Notes under the pieces: generated by a model
The model's database searches: none
What the model was told of the DNA's origin: nothing
Seen by the model: only the letters and a program-made list of their open reading frames with translations
In this document: positions 33,940 through 46,069 of the stretch, one piece after another
Numbering within the stretch: the first letter of the stretch is position 1
Layout: each line of letters starts with the position of its first letter
Position numbers and translations under genes: made by a program
Assembly (NCBI GenBank): GCA_010909165.1
Contig: MU008202.1
Coordinates: 1-64,000, forward strand
DNA length: 64,000 nt
DNA from: Anthoceros angustus
Taxonomy: Eukaryota > Streptophyta > Anthocerotopsida > Anthocerotales > Anthocerotaceae
Reading direction: 5' to 3'

Positions 33940-35320
33940 CTCAAGCTCTCAGACAAAACAGAAGTCTCGCAACCTTCCAAGCAGGACTCCACCTCCAAGC
34001 CTCCAAGCGCAGATCTGAGCAACAGGCCAGGGCACGAGAATGTGCTGCAGCAGAGCTCATCTTTAAGGCCTTGGCTCTCAGCCCCACGCGGCGACGGGGC
34101 ACTGCGCTCTGCGCGTAAACAGAAGCGTGCTGCACCAGGTACAACCCCCCACAGCTCCCCTCCATCACGTTCCTCCATTTCCTGGGTATATCTCGAATTT
34201 GGTTCCACCTCCCATGTCCAACTCGCGGTCGAGATCCGTGGATCCCAGCCGCTTGGCGCGCGCTGCCGCGGTTACATGCTCATCCGCTGCACCGGATAAT
34301 TCCCTGCAGATGCAGATGCAGATGCAGCAGCAGCAGCAGCTCCAGATCCTCACCGACCGCGCTGGGAAATGAATGCCCACCAATGCCCGCTCCGCTGGCA
34401 TCTCCTTTCTTCACGCTCCAATCATCCAACCACCCTCCGCACAGCACTGCAGCGGGTACATTTGCACATCGCGTGGGAGGGAACGTCACCGTCAGTAGTA
34501 GGTGGAGCGTGAAGCGTAGGCGCGCAGGCTGTAGCTGTGACGTCGCCCTCACCGGGCCGGCCTTCCACGCCTGATCCCATTGGGCCCGGGATCGGCGCGA
34601 GCATATCCGGTGCCCCGGCCTGCTCGGTGGGCCAGGCTGGTAACTCTTTCATTATCCCGTCTACAGGCCTTCAAGAGAGAATATCGCAGGCGTGTGGCAC
34701 GATATGGCCTCCGTGCCCCCACTACTGTGTAGGCCCTGGCTGCAGCGAGGGCGGAAGCAGCTCGCAAGTTGCCTAGCGGCCGTGTAGGTGTGTACCGAGC
34801 CCGCCTTGGGCTGGTGCAACGAACCTAGGTCTTCAGCTTGCTTGCCCGGCCTGCTCCCGGACCCACCGACACGCTACCTTTTAACTTTATATTTAGTTGC
34901 TTGCCTGACTGCGTCGCGTTACGACCAGGTGCTGACGCGAAATGGATGATCCCAACGCGCTTGCCGCACTCAACATCCGCGGTGCGCTGATGAGGCGACG
35001 GTTGACAGTGGTTGGAAGCGACAAAGCAGCGGCTCATGCGAGGCGAGCCTGGGAGGTCCGGTGCCGGACCTGGGTAGGTCCGTGGCCGGACCTGCCTGAA
35101 TCCGGTGCCGTGGGCCCCTGTCCTGTGACACGGGAAACGGACTCGGTTTTTGCCCGTGACGCCGCAGTCCTGGGACACTAACGGGCGGGCGTTGCCTCGC
35201 TCCTCGCTCCTCGCATCGTTGTTGGGTCGAGTGCGCGCTGACACAAGTCCGTGGCGTGCATGCGGATGCGGATGCGCATGCGGACAAGTCCCATGGTGGT
35301 GGTGGGTTGCGAGATTGCAA
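33940..35320. other. Intergenic region between ASR-1 and OGDH
   Basis: This is the shared upstream region of two divergent genes. It contains a CAG/GATGCA-type microsatellite at about 34311-34342 and GC-rich sequence thereafter. GGTCCG-containing repeats lie near 35055-35095 (GGTGCCGGACCTG, GGCCGGACCTG). Numerous frames reflect high GC, not genes. Confidence 0.45.
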
Positions 35321-35321
35321 C

Positions 35322-38300
35322 ATGGCCTTTGCGGGGCGGGCATTGGCCGTCGGGAGGCGGGGCTGTCGGTGGGGATCGATGCAGGTCCCGCCGTGGCGTC
35401 CTTCGGGGTTGCCATCCCCAGCCTGCTTCTGCTGGCAGAGGCCCGGGGTGGGCATCCACGGGAGCGGCATGGCGGAGCAGTCCAAGAAGGGGCACCCGCA
35501 GTCCGTGCCTCTGAGCAAGCTCTCGGACAGCTTCATGGACGGGACCAGCAGCGTGTTTCTGGAGGAGCTGCAGAGGACGTGGGAGAAGGACCCGGGGAGC
35601 GTGGACGCGTCCTGGGACATTTTCTTCCGGAATTTCACGGGGCAGGGGAGGGCGGGGGTTGCGGTGTCGGCGGCGTCGGCGTCGGGGCAGAGCATCCAGG
35701 AGAGCATGAACCTGCTGCTGCTGGTGCGGGCGTACCAGTTCAGCGGGCACAACAAGGCGAACCTGGACCCGCTAGGGTTAACCAAGATGCATGCAGGGAT
35801 GGTGGATTTGGATCCGGCGCAGTACGGGTTCAAGCCGGGGGATCTGAACAGGGAGTTCTTCCTCGGGGTTTGGCGGATGTCCGGGTTTTTGTCGGAGAAC
35901 AGGCCGATGCAGAGCCTCAAGGACATTCTGGCGAAGCTGGAGCAGGCATACTGCGGCAGCATAGGGTTTGAGTACATGCACATCCCGGACCGGGAGCGAT
36001 GCAACTGGCTGCGGGAGAGGATCGAGGTGCAGGTCCCGGTGAAGTACTCTCGGGAGCGGAAGGCGGACATCCTGGATCGGCTCATGTGGGGCACCAGCTT
36101 CGAGAATTTCATCGCCCAGAAGTGGACGGCGGCAAAGCGATTTGGGCTGGAGGGATGCGAGACGCTCATTCCCGGGATGAAGGAGCTCATAGACAGGGCA
36201 GCGGACAGAGGCGTGGAGAGCATTGTGATCGGGATGCCGCACCGGGGGCGGCTCAATGTGCTGGGGAACGTGGTGCGGAAGCCGCTGCGGCACATTTTCA
36301 GCGAGTTCGGGGCCGGGATCAAGCCGGCCGCAGTGGAGGCCGGGGATTACACCGGGAGCGGGGACGTCAAGTACCATCTGGGGACGTCCTACGACAGGCC
36401 CACCAAGAGCGGGAAGCGGATTCACCTCTCGCTGGTGGCCAACCCTAGCCATCTGGAGGCTGTGAGCCCTGTGGTGATCGGGAAGACCAGGGCCAAGCAA
36501 TACTACGGCAGGGACAAGCAGCGGCTGAAGCACATGGCTGTGCTGCTGCATGGGGACGGGAGTTTCTCCGGCCAGGGCGTGGTGTACGAGACCTTCCATC
36601 TCAGCGACCTGCCCAGCTACACCACCGGCGGGACTGTGCACATCGTGGTGAACAATCAGGTGGCTTTCACCACCGATCCCAAGTACAGCCGCTCCTCGCC
36701 CTACTGCACCGACGTTGCTAAGGCTCTCAACGCTCCCATCTTCCATGTTAACGGCGACGACGTGGAGGCTGTGGTGCGTGCCTGCGAGCTGGCCGCCGAC
36801 TGGCGGTGCCAGTTCCACTCCGATGTGGTGGTGGACATTGTTTGCTACCGCAGGTACCTAATAATCTCTACGTCGCTTTCCTAGCCGTCATCACCCACAA
36901 AACCAATGCATCTCGCACACACTGACTGTCTTGGCTCAAAGATCACTTCTCAGGTCATGGACAGGCATTTTCTCAAGATGTTGATTGCTCTTGCCTTGAA
37001 AGCGTGAAGGGCCACCCTTGCTCACTCTGCTGCATCTTAGGTTTGGACACAATGAGATTGATGAGCCGGCCTTCACTCAGCCTACGATGTATCAGGTGCG
37101 TGTGTACTCGTGATGATTGTGAAGAGGACATGACAATCAAGATTCTCTCTCAACTGCAACAACTGCTTGCTGCTTTCCACAGGTGATCAAGAACCATAAG
37201 CCGGCCCTGGACATTTATGTGAAGAAGCTCACGGAATCTGGGGAAATGTCGAAGAGCGACATTGAGAAGATGCAAGACAAGGTTATGGCCATTCTCAATG
37301 ACGAGTTCAACAACAGCAAGAACTACCTTTCCAAGACTCGGGACTGGCTGGCAGCCTACTGGTCGGGATTCAAGGGCCCTGAGCAGCTGTCTCGGATCAA
37401 GAACACTGGGTAGGATTCTCCACTCTTCTCCTTCACAAGCCTTTCTGCTCACTCTTCTTACCAAGCTGTGCACGTGTTCTAGAGCTGAGCATGATTTCTT
37501 GGTTCAGAGTGAAACCCGAGGTTCTGAAAAGCGTGGGCCAGCAAATTTCGAAGCTGCCTGCCACTTTCACACCTCACAGAGCCATTAAGAAAGTGTATGA
37601 ACAACGTGCACAGATGGCTCAAACTGGAGAAGGGGTGGACTGGGCTTTTGGAGAAGCACTGGCTTTTGGGACCTTGCTGACGGAAGGTAATCATGTGCGA
37701 CTTAGTGGCCAGGATGTAGAACGGGGTACTTTCAGTCACAGGCATGCAGTGGTGCATGATCAAAAAACGGGCCAGAAATATTGTTCTCTTGTCAACGTTG
37801 TGGACAAGCAAGACCCTGAGATGTTCACAGTCTGCAACAGGTCAGCACTTGCCACTGTCCTGCTAGGCACATGAGATGTTGCTTCTTCTCTGATTGAGAA
37901 TGTGCTGCAGTTCTCTTTCCGAGTTTGGAGTGCTGGGCTTCGAGTTGGGCTACTCTATGGAGAACCCCAACTCGCTTGTTCTTTGGGAAGCACAGTTTGG
38001 TGACTTTTCCAACACTGCTCAGGTGATATTCGACCAGTTTCTCAGCAGTGGAGAGACCAAGTGGTTACGGCAGAGCGGCTTGGTAATTCTGCTTCCTCAT
38101 GGCTACGATGGTCAGGGTCCAGAACACTCCAGCGCAAGATTGGAGCGTTTTCTACAGGTACTCAACGGCGCAATGGCCCTGCTTAATTGAAGCCATATTT
38201 CTGATGACAAAACACGTGTGTGTGCGCAGATGTGTGATGACAACCCACTTGTCATTCCTGAAATGGAGCCAGCCATGCGGAAGCAGATTCAAGAGTGCAA

Positions 38301-39228
38301 CTGGCAAGTTGCAAATGTGACAACTCCTGCCAACTACTTCCATCTTCTTCGTCGACAGGCAAGCTAGCCACAACTCCCCCGGGCTGTCCTCATAGTTGTA
38401 CAACTGCTCAATATTCTCTGATTCGCCATCTTCATTCACGCAGATTCATCGCGAATTCAGGAAGCCTTTGATTGTCATGTCACCAAAAAACCTGCTCCGA
38501 CATCAAGGGTGCAAGTCGAACCTTACAGAGTTTGATGATGTAGCAGGCCATACTGGATTCGACAAGCAGGGAACACGATTCAAACGCCTGATCAAAGACC
38601 AAAATGATCATTCTGATAGCATGCCAAGCATCCGCCGGCTTGTGCTGTGCTCTGGCAAGGTGAATGCTGCAATCTTTGGTTGTTGTATTTCCACAACAGA
38701 ATACTCATACCTCATAATCAGTGCCCTAAACTATGTTACCCACCAGATCTACTATGAACTGGACGAGGAAAGGAAACGAGTGAATGCAAAGGACGTTGCC
38801 ATCTGTCGTGTGGAGCAGCTTAGCCCCTTCCCATACGACCTCATCCAGCGGGAGCTCAAAAGATACAACAGTGAGCCTGACACACCCGTCCTCCTAATCA
38901 GTCTGGACATACACGTCACAGATACAACCTTTGGGAAGAAAGTGCAACTCCCTGAACTCCTCCTGACCTTTCTTCTGCTTCACACACAGATGCAGAAGTG
39001 GTGTGGTGCCAGGAAGAGCCCATGAACATGGGATCGTACAGCTACGTCGCTCCTCGCCTGGCAACAGCCATGACTGCCTTAAACCGAGGAAACTTTGAGG
39101 ATGTGAAGTACGTTGGCAGAGCTCCAGCCGCGGCCACAGCTACCGGGTTTGGAGCTACTCACACCAAGGAGCAGAAAGGCCTCGTTGAGATGGCCCTGCA
39201 GTCTGCTGCCATCAAGTCTCCCCGGTAA
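35322..39228 (+). CDS. OGDH: 2-oxoglutarate dehydrogenase E1 component, mitochondrial
   Basis: Nine exons join in phase: 35322-36853, 37041-37095, 37183-37409, 37508-37840, 37911-38157, 38230-38358, 38444-38659, 38747-38870 and 38990-39228. They give 1033 residues, the usual plant length. It is the thiamine-diphosphate decarboxylase of the TCA-cycle OGDH complex. A basic presequence ([17 protein letters not shown]) precedes [20 protein letters not shown] and the WDIFFRNF docking segment. The ThDP/E1 core shows [27 protein letters not shown] and [11 protein letters not shown]; later come [34 protein letters not shown] and [10 protein letters not shown]. The last exon holds [12 protein letters not shown] and [13 protein letters not shown]. 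Intron 6 (38359-38443) has a GC donor (CAG|GCAAGC). The large GC-rich first exon contrasts with the small later exons. Confidence 0.96.
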
Positions 39229-40018
39229 TAAGGCAACCGTAAGTTCGAATTTAACATCTCAAACTCAGATTGATGGGCAAACCTCACACACTGAGCCTCA
39301 CTGAGCTTGTGAGTTGGCTCTCAACAGTCGGAGTTCGAGCACTTCCGTTCATGTTGCAAAAGACAAGACGCGAAACAAAAAACAAAAAGATTCAGGGTAC
39401 TGGGCAGAGTGCACAGACCAAGGCATGCGACAGAAACCGGTTGTGCGCAGGCAGGAGGAGGAAGCCTGCCGTGTGGAGCTAAAGAGCAAAGGGAGCAATG
39501 CATGGAAACCACGCAAAGGGACCACTAAGAGGGAGAAGGCCCAAGGCTCCACTGCTGGAAAGAACAAAAGCTCAGGAAAGAACGCAGCAGGTGGGTCAAA
39601 GTCAGGCCAAGGTGCAAAAGGAGCACAATTGAGGCGGAATTCATGGAGGCCTCCCGCATTAGCCCAAGGCAGCAGCGACGCTTTGGGGCCCTTCGGGTAC
39701 CTCCTCGGAGGCACCAGGAAGAAGGATATTGAGAGTCGTAGGGCAACAGCTATCTACAACCCCGTCAGGTGGTGGAAGGGACCTCCTCACACGGCGTGAC
39801 GGAAAGCAGCCAACGGATTTCATACATAGACGGAAAAAAAGAATATCAAGTACTGCACCAAATCCAGCAATGAGAAATCCAAGGAAACAGAACAACAACG
39901 GGGCCGAGGGAAAATTGCTCAAGGCCTCAGATTACAGACTTCCTCTACAATAGGAATTGGTGCAAAATCCCAAAGGGTTCCTAGGTTTCAAAAGTCCCGA
40001 GGACACAAAAGTGACCTA
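39229..40018. other. Interval between OGDH and eS8
   Basis: This holds the OGDH 3' end and probably the eS8 3' UTR. A plus-strand frame of about 120 codons inside 39430-39799 (Lys/Gly/Ser-rich, e.g. KNKSSGKNAAGGSKSGQGAK) begins at an internal ATG. It has no domain and overlaps open frames on the minus strand, so I leave it uncalled. Confidence 0.4.
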
Positions 40019-40021
40019 AGC

Positions 40022-41050
<1,029 letters not shown>

Positions 41051-41332
41051 GGTGGCGAGAGCGCTCGCTCACCTCCAGCTGACGGCGAGTCTCGGCTTGA
41101 AAAGGGATTACAATGTCTTCAACCCTGGAAATATAGGGCTCCCCTAGCCAGCACATATAGGGTTGCTGAGAGCGTATCGAAATGTACATCTCGGAAACCT
41201 AAACCGGCAAGTATCGTTTAGGGTTTCTTGTTTAGGAATGTTCGGTAGAAGAGCTCCACGCGCGCGTCCTCGAAAGGTTGTAGAGGCGAAGCGAAGACCT
41301 GCCGGGAGGAAAGGGCGCGCCCGTCGAATGCC

Positions 41333-41659
41333 ATGGAGCTTGGGACGGCTGATGTGGTGGAGTCTTTGTGCGAGGGACAGTCTTTTCTGGCAGGAAACCA
41401 CCATGCCTTGCATGAGCCTCTGCAAGCCGATACGAAATGGCAGCAATCGGATGAGGAGTCCAACTCTCGCAAGAGGCTGTCAGCATCGAGCTGGGTATGT
41501 CTTGAGGATCGGAGCGGGCCTGGGACGTGGAATCATTTGCAAGAGCTGGTTAAGGATGTGATGCTTTCGCATCATGTGTTCTTGCAACAAGCGCGCGTTT
41601 TCCGACATTGTGACAGTTCAACGACGGCTCAGGCCGGGAGTAATCATGGAGAAGTTTAA
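41333..41659 (+). CDS. Possible 108-residue reading frame overlapping the next gene
   Basis: An ATG in good context (GCCATGG) opens a frame starting MELGTADVVESLCEGQ and ending AQAGSNHGEV. It overlaps the first 86 bases of the 220-codon frame below in another phase, passing that frame's second ATG. It may be the true N-terminal exon of the same gene (a GTATGT donor occurs at about 41493), an upstream ORF that limits translation, or chance. No domain is recognised. Confidence 0.3.
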   Translation: MELGTADVVESLCEGQSFLAGNHHALHEPLQADTKWQQSDEESNSRKRLSASSWVCLEDRSGPGTWNHLQELVKDVMLSHHVFLQQARVFRHCDSSTTAQAGSNHGEV

Positions 41660-42236
41660 CAATCTGATGCTGGAAAATTTGAAGGTGGATGCAGGGATGG
41701 TCACGATTGCCCTTGCTCTGTCGGGCCAGCTGCTGCTGATTGTTCTGAGCAAGAGGAGAGTCAGGCGGTTCAGGCAGGCACAGAAAGGGACGCTGTGGGT
41801 TCATAGTCTTGAGCAAGGTGTTGCCCCTTCCACCAGGATTGTGTATGAGGAGCCTGAAATTCAGTCGGTATCAAGCTACGACGATGGATCTGGCTTGCGC
41901 GCTGCTTTCGGAGAGGAACCAGGGCCCAACCAAGCGAGCTCCTCCTCTACCTACAACTTACCACACACGGACCCAAATAATGATATGTCACAGGTGGACA
42001 GGGACGAGCACGAAAGAATGTACACGTTTCTGCATGACTCTATGACACTGGCAGAGAGGGTGAAGGCCAGAATGAGGATGAGAGAAGGCTTTCGCCGGGC
42101 GATTTCCATGCGACACGGAGCGTTTGAAAGATTTACTCAGGGGTTTTCCGTTTTGCTGATATGCCTCATGTTCATCTGGTCGTGGCACTATCATGGTTAT
42201 TTCTTCGAAAGCGAGTTGTTTCACCACCGAGACTGA
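41574..42236 (+). CDS. Small membrane protein, two predicted TM segments
   Basis: The frame gives 220 residues from the first ATG, or 196 from the ATG at 41646 (MEKFNNLMLENL). A hydrophobic segment (MVTIALALSGQLLLIVL) is followed by a basic stop-transfer (SKRRVRRFRQAQK). A long polar region holds an acidic Ser-rich stretch and an amphipathic Arg-rich helix (LAERVKARMRMREGFRRA). A second hydrophobic segment (FSVLLICLMFIWSW) then leads to an aromatic tail ending FHHRD. The family is not recognised. It is divergent to eS8. Confidence 0.55.
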   Translation: MCSCNKRAFSDIVTVQRRLRPGVIMEKFNNLMLENLKVDAGMVTIALALSGQLLLIVLSKRRVRRFRQAQKGTLWVHSLEQGVAPSTRIVYEEPEIQSVSSYDDGSGLRAAFGEEPGPNQASSSSTYNLPHTDPNNDMSQVDRDEHERMYTFLHDSMTLAERVKARMRMREGFRRAISMRHGAFERFTQGFSVLLICLMFIWSWHYHGYFFESELFHHRD

Positions 42237-42239
42237 CAA

Positions 42240-43560
42240 CTGCTTTGTTCAAAGTTGTCGAACTTCGAGATCGCCATTGGTTAGAGCAGATCAGAGTGTC
42301 GAAAGGCAGTAGCTTAGTTGCGATGTTACAGGATTTTCACCTGACCGTTATTGGGCTTTGAGAAATTTCTCTCTGTGGAAACTGTCTTCGTAAGTCGGAA
42401 GATGTGAAGCCTGCTTTGAGATGGAGGAAGGAGGTGTTCAGGAGTTGTCCGGAAGAATCTCATTTGCAACGGTGCTGAATATATCGCCAGCAAACTGTGC
42501 GGGGTGGTTTCGCGCAAGGTGCATGGCGAACACCTCATTTTCCTCCATGCTCTGGCTGACAGAGGCAAGGTTCGGAAAAATGTAGGCCAGCAGTAATTAT
42601 TCTGTGGTTTTTCAAGTAGCCAACATCTAGTGATGTTAACCACGAATCCTTGGCAATTTTCTACTCGTCAATAGTTGAATTTATGCCAGGTGCAAGACTA
42701 CCAGATGGGAAATCTTGCTCTGAGGTATTGAAGAAGCATGGCAAATGTGATATGGGGTTGTCATGCTACTATGCCGAAGACTCGAGGTGCCTTGCCATCT
42801 ACGATCTGATTCTTATGGGTGCACCACATTGCATTCTAGGTCGAGGACCTTCTGAGAGGACACCTGCGTCGCCAGCGTCAGGGGATTTCAGAATTCGCTG
42901 TTCTCTCTACGGGGTCGAAGAAGTTGTGAAGACTGCTTCTGTGGTGATTTCTTCTTTGACCTTGCAAGGGTTATTAGGATTGTGTGAGCCAGGGTCAATG
43001 AAGCTTGATGTGCTAGGCACTCAAAGGCAGCGTCCTGCTTACGTGTCTGTGAATGAATGAAGTTAGCTCGTGGATGCATCATAACAAGAGATGCAGGTAC
43101 GAGTTTGCTAGTATCCAAGTATTGACGAAGCAGCACCATTTTCCATAAAGAGAGAGCACAAACACCCGAGGCAAATTTATTAGCACATGTCCTTCGTTAG
43201 CCGGATTTGATTGTGAACCGGGCCTACTTCGTTTCCTGTGTCCCTCAACAAGTTCATTCGTTTGGAGCTGTTTTGGACAAAGCAGCTCAAAGCGCTGATC
43301 ACGAGATGCCAACAGTAGGCTCCGAGATATCAACGGCTGACGCAGCCCACCTTGTGCTGGAGAAAGTGGTAAGGGGTAACAGACAACTCTCCACAGTTTA
43401 CTTCCGATCCACAACTCTCCACAATTCTGACAGATATTCAAATAGTATTCCTGTACAGGTGGAGATTTCCCCCAGACCCTGACGTATCCCAACAACTACA
43501 TATGTAAAGCCCGAAGGTAGCTTTCAGAGCTTGTGACTTAAGGTCTACCTCCTTCCGCAA
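42240..43560. other. Intergenic DNA
   Basis: No convincing gene. A plus-strand frame ending at 43060 (after an internal ATG at about 42683) contains PGARLPDGKSCSEVLKKHGK but has no domain or splice support. The right end is the ASR-2 3' side. Confidence 0.4.
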
Positions 43561-43563
43561 GAT

Positions 43564-44246
43564 TCAAGAAAACCAGCCGTGGTGCTTCTTCTCGTGATAT
43601 TCATACTCGCTGATGGTCCCATCCGCCTTCTTCTTCTCGTGATGCTCGTACAGAGCGAATCCGGCAGACCCTGCAGCAGCAGCAGCGGCCGCCTCTGCCT
43701 CCAGCTTGTGCCGTGCAGCGTGTGCAGGATCAGAGCTCTCCCTGTGATGCTCATACTGCCAACAATTTCAACACAAGGAAGTGAGCGGGCAATCAATCAG
43801 ATGGCAAAATCCACCCTCGCCCGCAACAGATACACATCATACAGATCACAACTTACCAGACCAAACGCTCCTGCAGCCAGAGCGCCAAACTCCCCAACAT
43901 GCTCCTCTTTCTTGTGCCTCCTCTCCTCCTCTCTAGCTGCCTCTAGGTGCTCCAGCCTCTGCTCTTCCGCGTACAGCGCGGTCTGCTGGGGAGGAGGGTA
44001 GCCCCCGCCATAGCCAGGCTGCGCGCCATAGCCAGGCTGCGCGCCATAGCCTGCGGGCGGCCCGTACGCCGGGGGAGGATAGCCGTATCCCCCGCCGTAG
44101 CCAGGCGGTGGGGGTGGCACGCCGTAGCCAGCACCCGGTGCGGCATACCCGTATTCCGCCCCAGGAGGAGGAGCAGCAGCATAGCTTCCGTACTCTTCTC
44201 TGTACTCCTCGTGGTGGTGATGCTTGTGGTGGTGGTGCTCTGACAT
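43564..44246 (-). CDS. ASR: ASR protein 2 (ABA/WDS domain) with Gly/Pro/Tyr-rich N-terminus
   Basis: Exons 43857-44246 and 43564-43755 (intron 101 nt) encode 193 residues. The start is His-rich (MSEHHHHKHHHHEEY). Residues 20-85 are a Gly-Pro-Tyr-rich tract (PPPPPGYGGGYGYPPPAYGP; YGAQPG repeated). The ABA/WDS domain reads RRHKKEEHVGEFGALAAGAFGL up to the intron, then YEHHRESSDPAHAARHKLEA, an Ala-rich helix and LYEHHEKKK, ending EKKHHGWFS. The intron position matches the other ASR genes. CTATTTAGAA on the minus strand near 44368 is a TATA candidate about 120 bases upstream. The N-terminal tract resembles GYP-rich hydration or condensate-forming sequences (inference). Confidence 0.9.
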
Positions 44247-44675
44247 GATTGTAAGCCTTAGCACAGAGCTCCCAGCTGCGAGCAAAGTATGATATCACAG
44301 CGCACCGATCTGGAGACGAGGTGAACGCTCCACACGACACAGAGGAAGGAACTCGCTGGTTCTAAATAGCCGAAGACTGGTGTTCTAGAAGCAGGAGTGG
44401 AGTCCCTTTGTAGTTGTACCCAACGCGGGGCAACGCGCTGGAAAGACCGGCTTCATCTGGTCACTAATGGAAGGAGGGGTGGAAACGGAAGCCGGGCGAG
44501 ACATTACCTGTTCGCTCGGATGTCGCCGGATCGGCATGTTCCATTACAATTACGAATCTTCCAGCTCCCACAGTGTGGACATTGAAAAGTTGAAAAACTC
44601 CCAGTCAGGCAGAGTGGGACGTAGACGTTCTTTTGAATTATACAAAAACCTACAGCTATCACACTTGTTCAACCA

Positions 44676-44756
44676 GCAGCTTTGGCCGAGTGGTTAAGGC
44701 GTGTGCCTGCTAAGTACATGGGTTCGCCCGCGAGAGTTCGAATCTCTCAGGCTGCG
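44676..44756 (+). tRNA. tRNA-Ser(GCU)
   Basis: The sequence folds as a class II tRNA. The acceptor stem is GCAGCTT/AGGCTGC with discriminator G. The D arm is GCC-GAGTGGTTAA-GGC. The anticodon arm is TGTGC-CTGCTAA-GTACA with anticodon GCT, reading AGC/AGU. The long variable arm has a GGG-TTCG-CCC stem, and the T arm is GAGAG-TTCGAAT-CTCTC. Internal A and B boxes are intact. TTTT at 44775-44778 is the likely Pol III terminator. No intron is present. It faces the ASR-3 gene, 21 bases from its stop codon. Confidence 0.95.
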
Positions 44757-44774
44757 AGAGAAAGTTGGTGGTCC

Positions 44775-44778
44775 TTTT
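44775..44778 (+). terminator. Pol III terminator of tRNA-Ser
   Basis: TTTT begins 19 bases after the tRNA 3' end. Its last base is also part of the ASR-3 stop codon on the other strand. Confidence 0.6.
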
Positions 44779-45377
44779 CAAAACCAGTGGTGCTTCTTTT
44801 CGTGACCCTCATCTCGCTTCTCGTCTCGCTCCGCCTCCTTGTATTCATGACGCTCGTAAGCTCCGTAACCGGCGGAGCCAGCGGCAGCGGCCGCGGCCAC
44901 CTCCTCCTCGCGCTTGTGTCGTCGAGCGTGCTCCGGGTCGGAACCTTCCTCGTGATGCTCATACTGCGGGGCAAGGCACCATCAGCAAACCACACAATAA
45001 TGCCTCGCCCACGGTTCAAACCCAACAGCGACGCTTACCAGACCGAAGGCTCCAGCACCCAGCGCGCCGAGCTCGCCCAGGCGCTCGTCCTTCTTGTGCT
45101 TCTCCTCCTCAGTTCGGTCCCTTTCCAGGCCCTGCGTCCTGTCGTACGCTTCCGGGTACATTCCACCTTGCTGCTCCCCGTAGCCGCCGCCGGCGCTGGC
45201 CTGCTGCTGCTGCTGCCCGCCATAGCCGCCTGGCTGCCCGCCTGGCTGCGATTCGTACCCGTAGGCTGGTGCAGGCTGCGCGCCGTACCCCTGGCCCTCC
45301 GATGCCGAGTACCTGTCAGGATTCTCCATCACGTCCTCCCGATGGTGGTGGTGGTGGTGCTGCTGATGCTCAGACAT
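44778..45377 (-). CDS. ASR: ASR protein 3 (ABA/WDS domain) with Gln/Gly/Tyr-rich N-terminus
   Basis: Exons 45039-45377 and 44778-44963 (intron 75 nt) encode 174 residues. The start is His-rich (MSEHQQHHHHHHREDVMENP). A Gly/Gln/Tyr tract follows (YGAQPAPAYGYESQPGGQPG; GGQQQQQASAGGGYG). The ABA/WDS domain has KHKKDERLGELGALGAGAFGL, then YEHHEEGSDPEHARRHKREE, EVAAAAAAGSAGYGAYERHE and the tail EGHEKKHHWF. It is the near-identical twin of ASR-4. CCACGTTCC near 45640, kept in the duplicate, is an ACGT-core candidate site in the promoter. Confidence 0.93.
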
Positions 45378-46069
45378 TCTGCTTGCTTTGACGTCTCCCT
45401 GATCTTCACAATGCCACAGAACACGATTCCGCGAGTGTGAGCTCCCAACGTGCAGAATGTTCAATTTAGAGGCCGCCGTGAACGCGCTGGGCTGTTTCCC
45501 TCGTGACACCAAACGCACACATGTTGAACGCTAAGCGCAAGCGCATGCTTTCATCTGCAGTGCAGCTCAAGTGACTAGGACTGCAGCTGCTCCCCGGCTA
45601 GTCAGTACCCCCGCCAAATGTGAGACCTTTCTCGCCCTTCCACGTTCCTCAACATCGCTCCCTCATCCGGAGTCCTCCAATGTTGAAGAGGGACTCCTTC
45701 CACAAGTCAATCGTCACCTCGGTTAATTTGAACTTCATCCTCATCTCCTATTTTCATTGCCATTCAGCGATGCGTTTTACAAAATTTGGACCAAAAGAGC
45801 AGTACCTCTTGCACTAGTTGAATAGCTAATCGGAGAGGAACACAAGCAACACAACAAAGAAATGAAATCTACTAATTAAGACTGCAATTTCGTCCTGCAC
45901 TTGTACCTCTGGGAATAAATTAAGCATTATTATTAAAAGATTTAAACAAAATTAAAATTATTATATGAGTAATATTAAAAATAACTTATTTATCATGAAT
46001 TATATAAAATAATTTAAGAAAATATTTTTATAATTTATTTTTAATTAAACTTATTGATTTTAAATTGAG
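45378..46069. other. Upstream region of ASR-3
   Basis: The first 300 bases are conserved in the duplicate and probably carry the promoter. Beyond 45.9 kb the DNA is extremely AT-rich (runs such as AATTATTATATGAG), with no gene. Confidence 0.5.

Noticed and set aside
34970-36322. 450-codon minus-strand frame over OGDH
   Set aside because: Antisense to the GC-rich first exon of OGDH; no domain, and the sense strand is unmistakable.
35778-36818. 346-codon minus-strand frame
   Set aside because: Another antisense frame of OGDH exon 1 caused by high GC.
39430-39799. Lys/Gly-rich plus-strand frame after OGDH
   Set aside because: No domain, overlaps minus-strand frames, lies where the OGDH 3' UTR is expected. 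It was left as intergenic.
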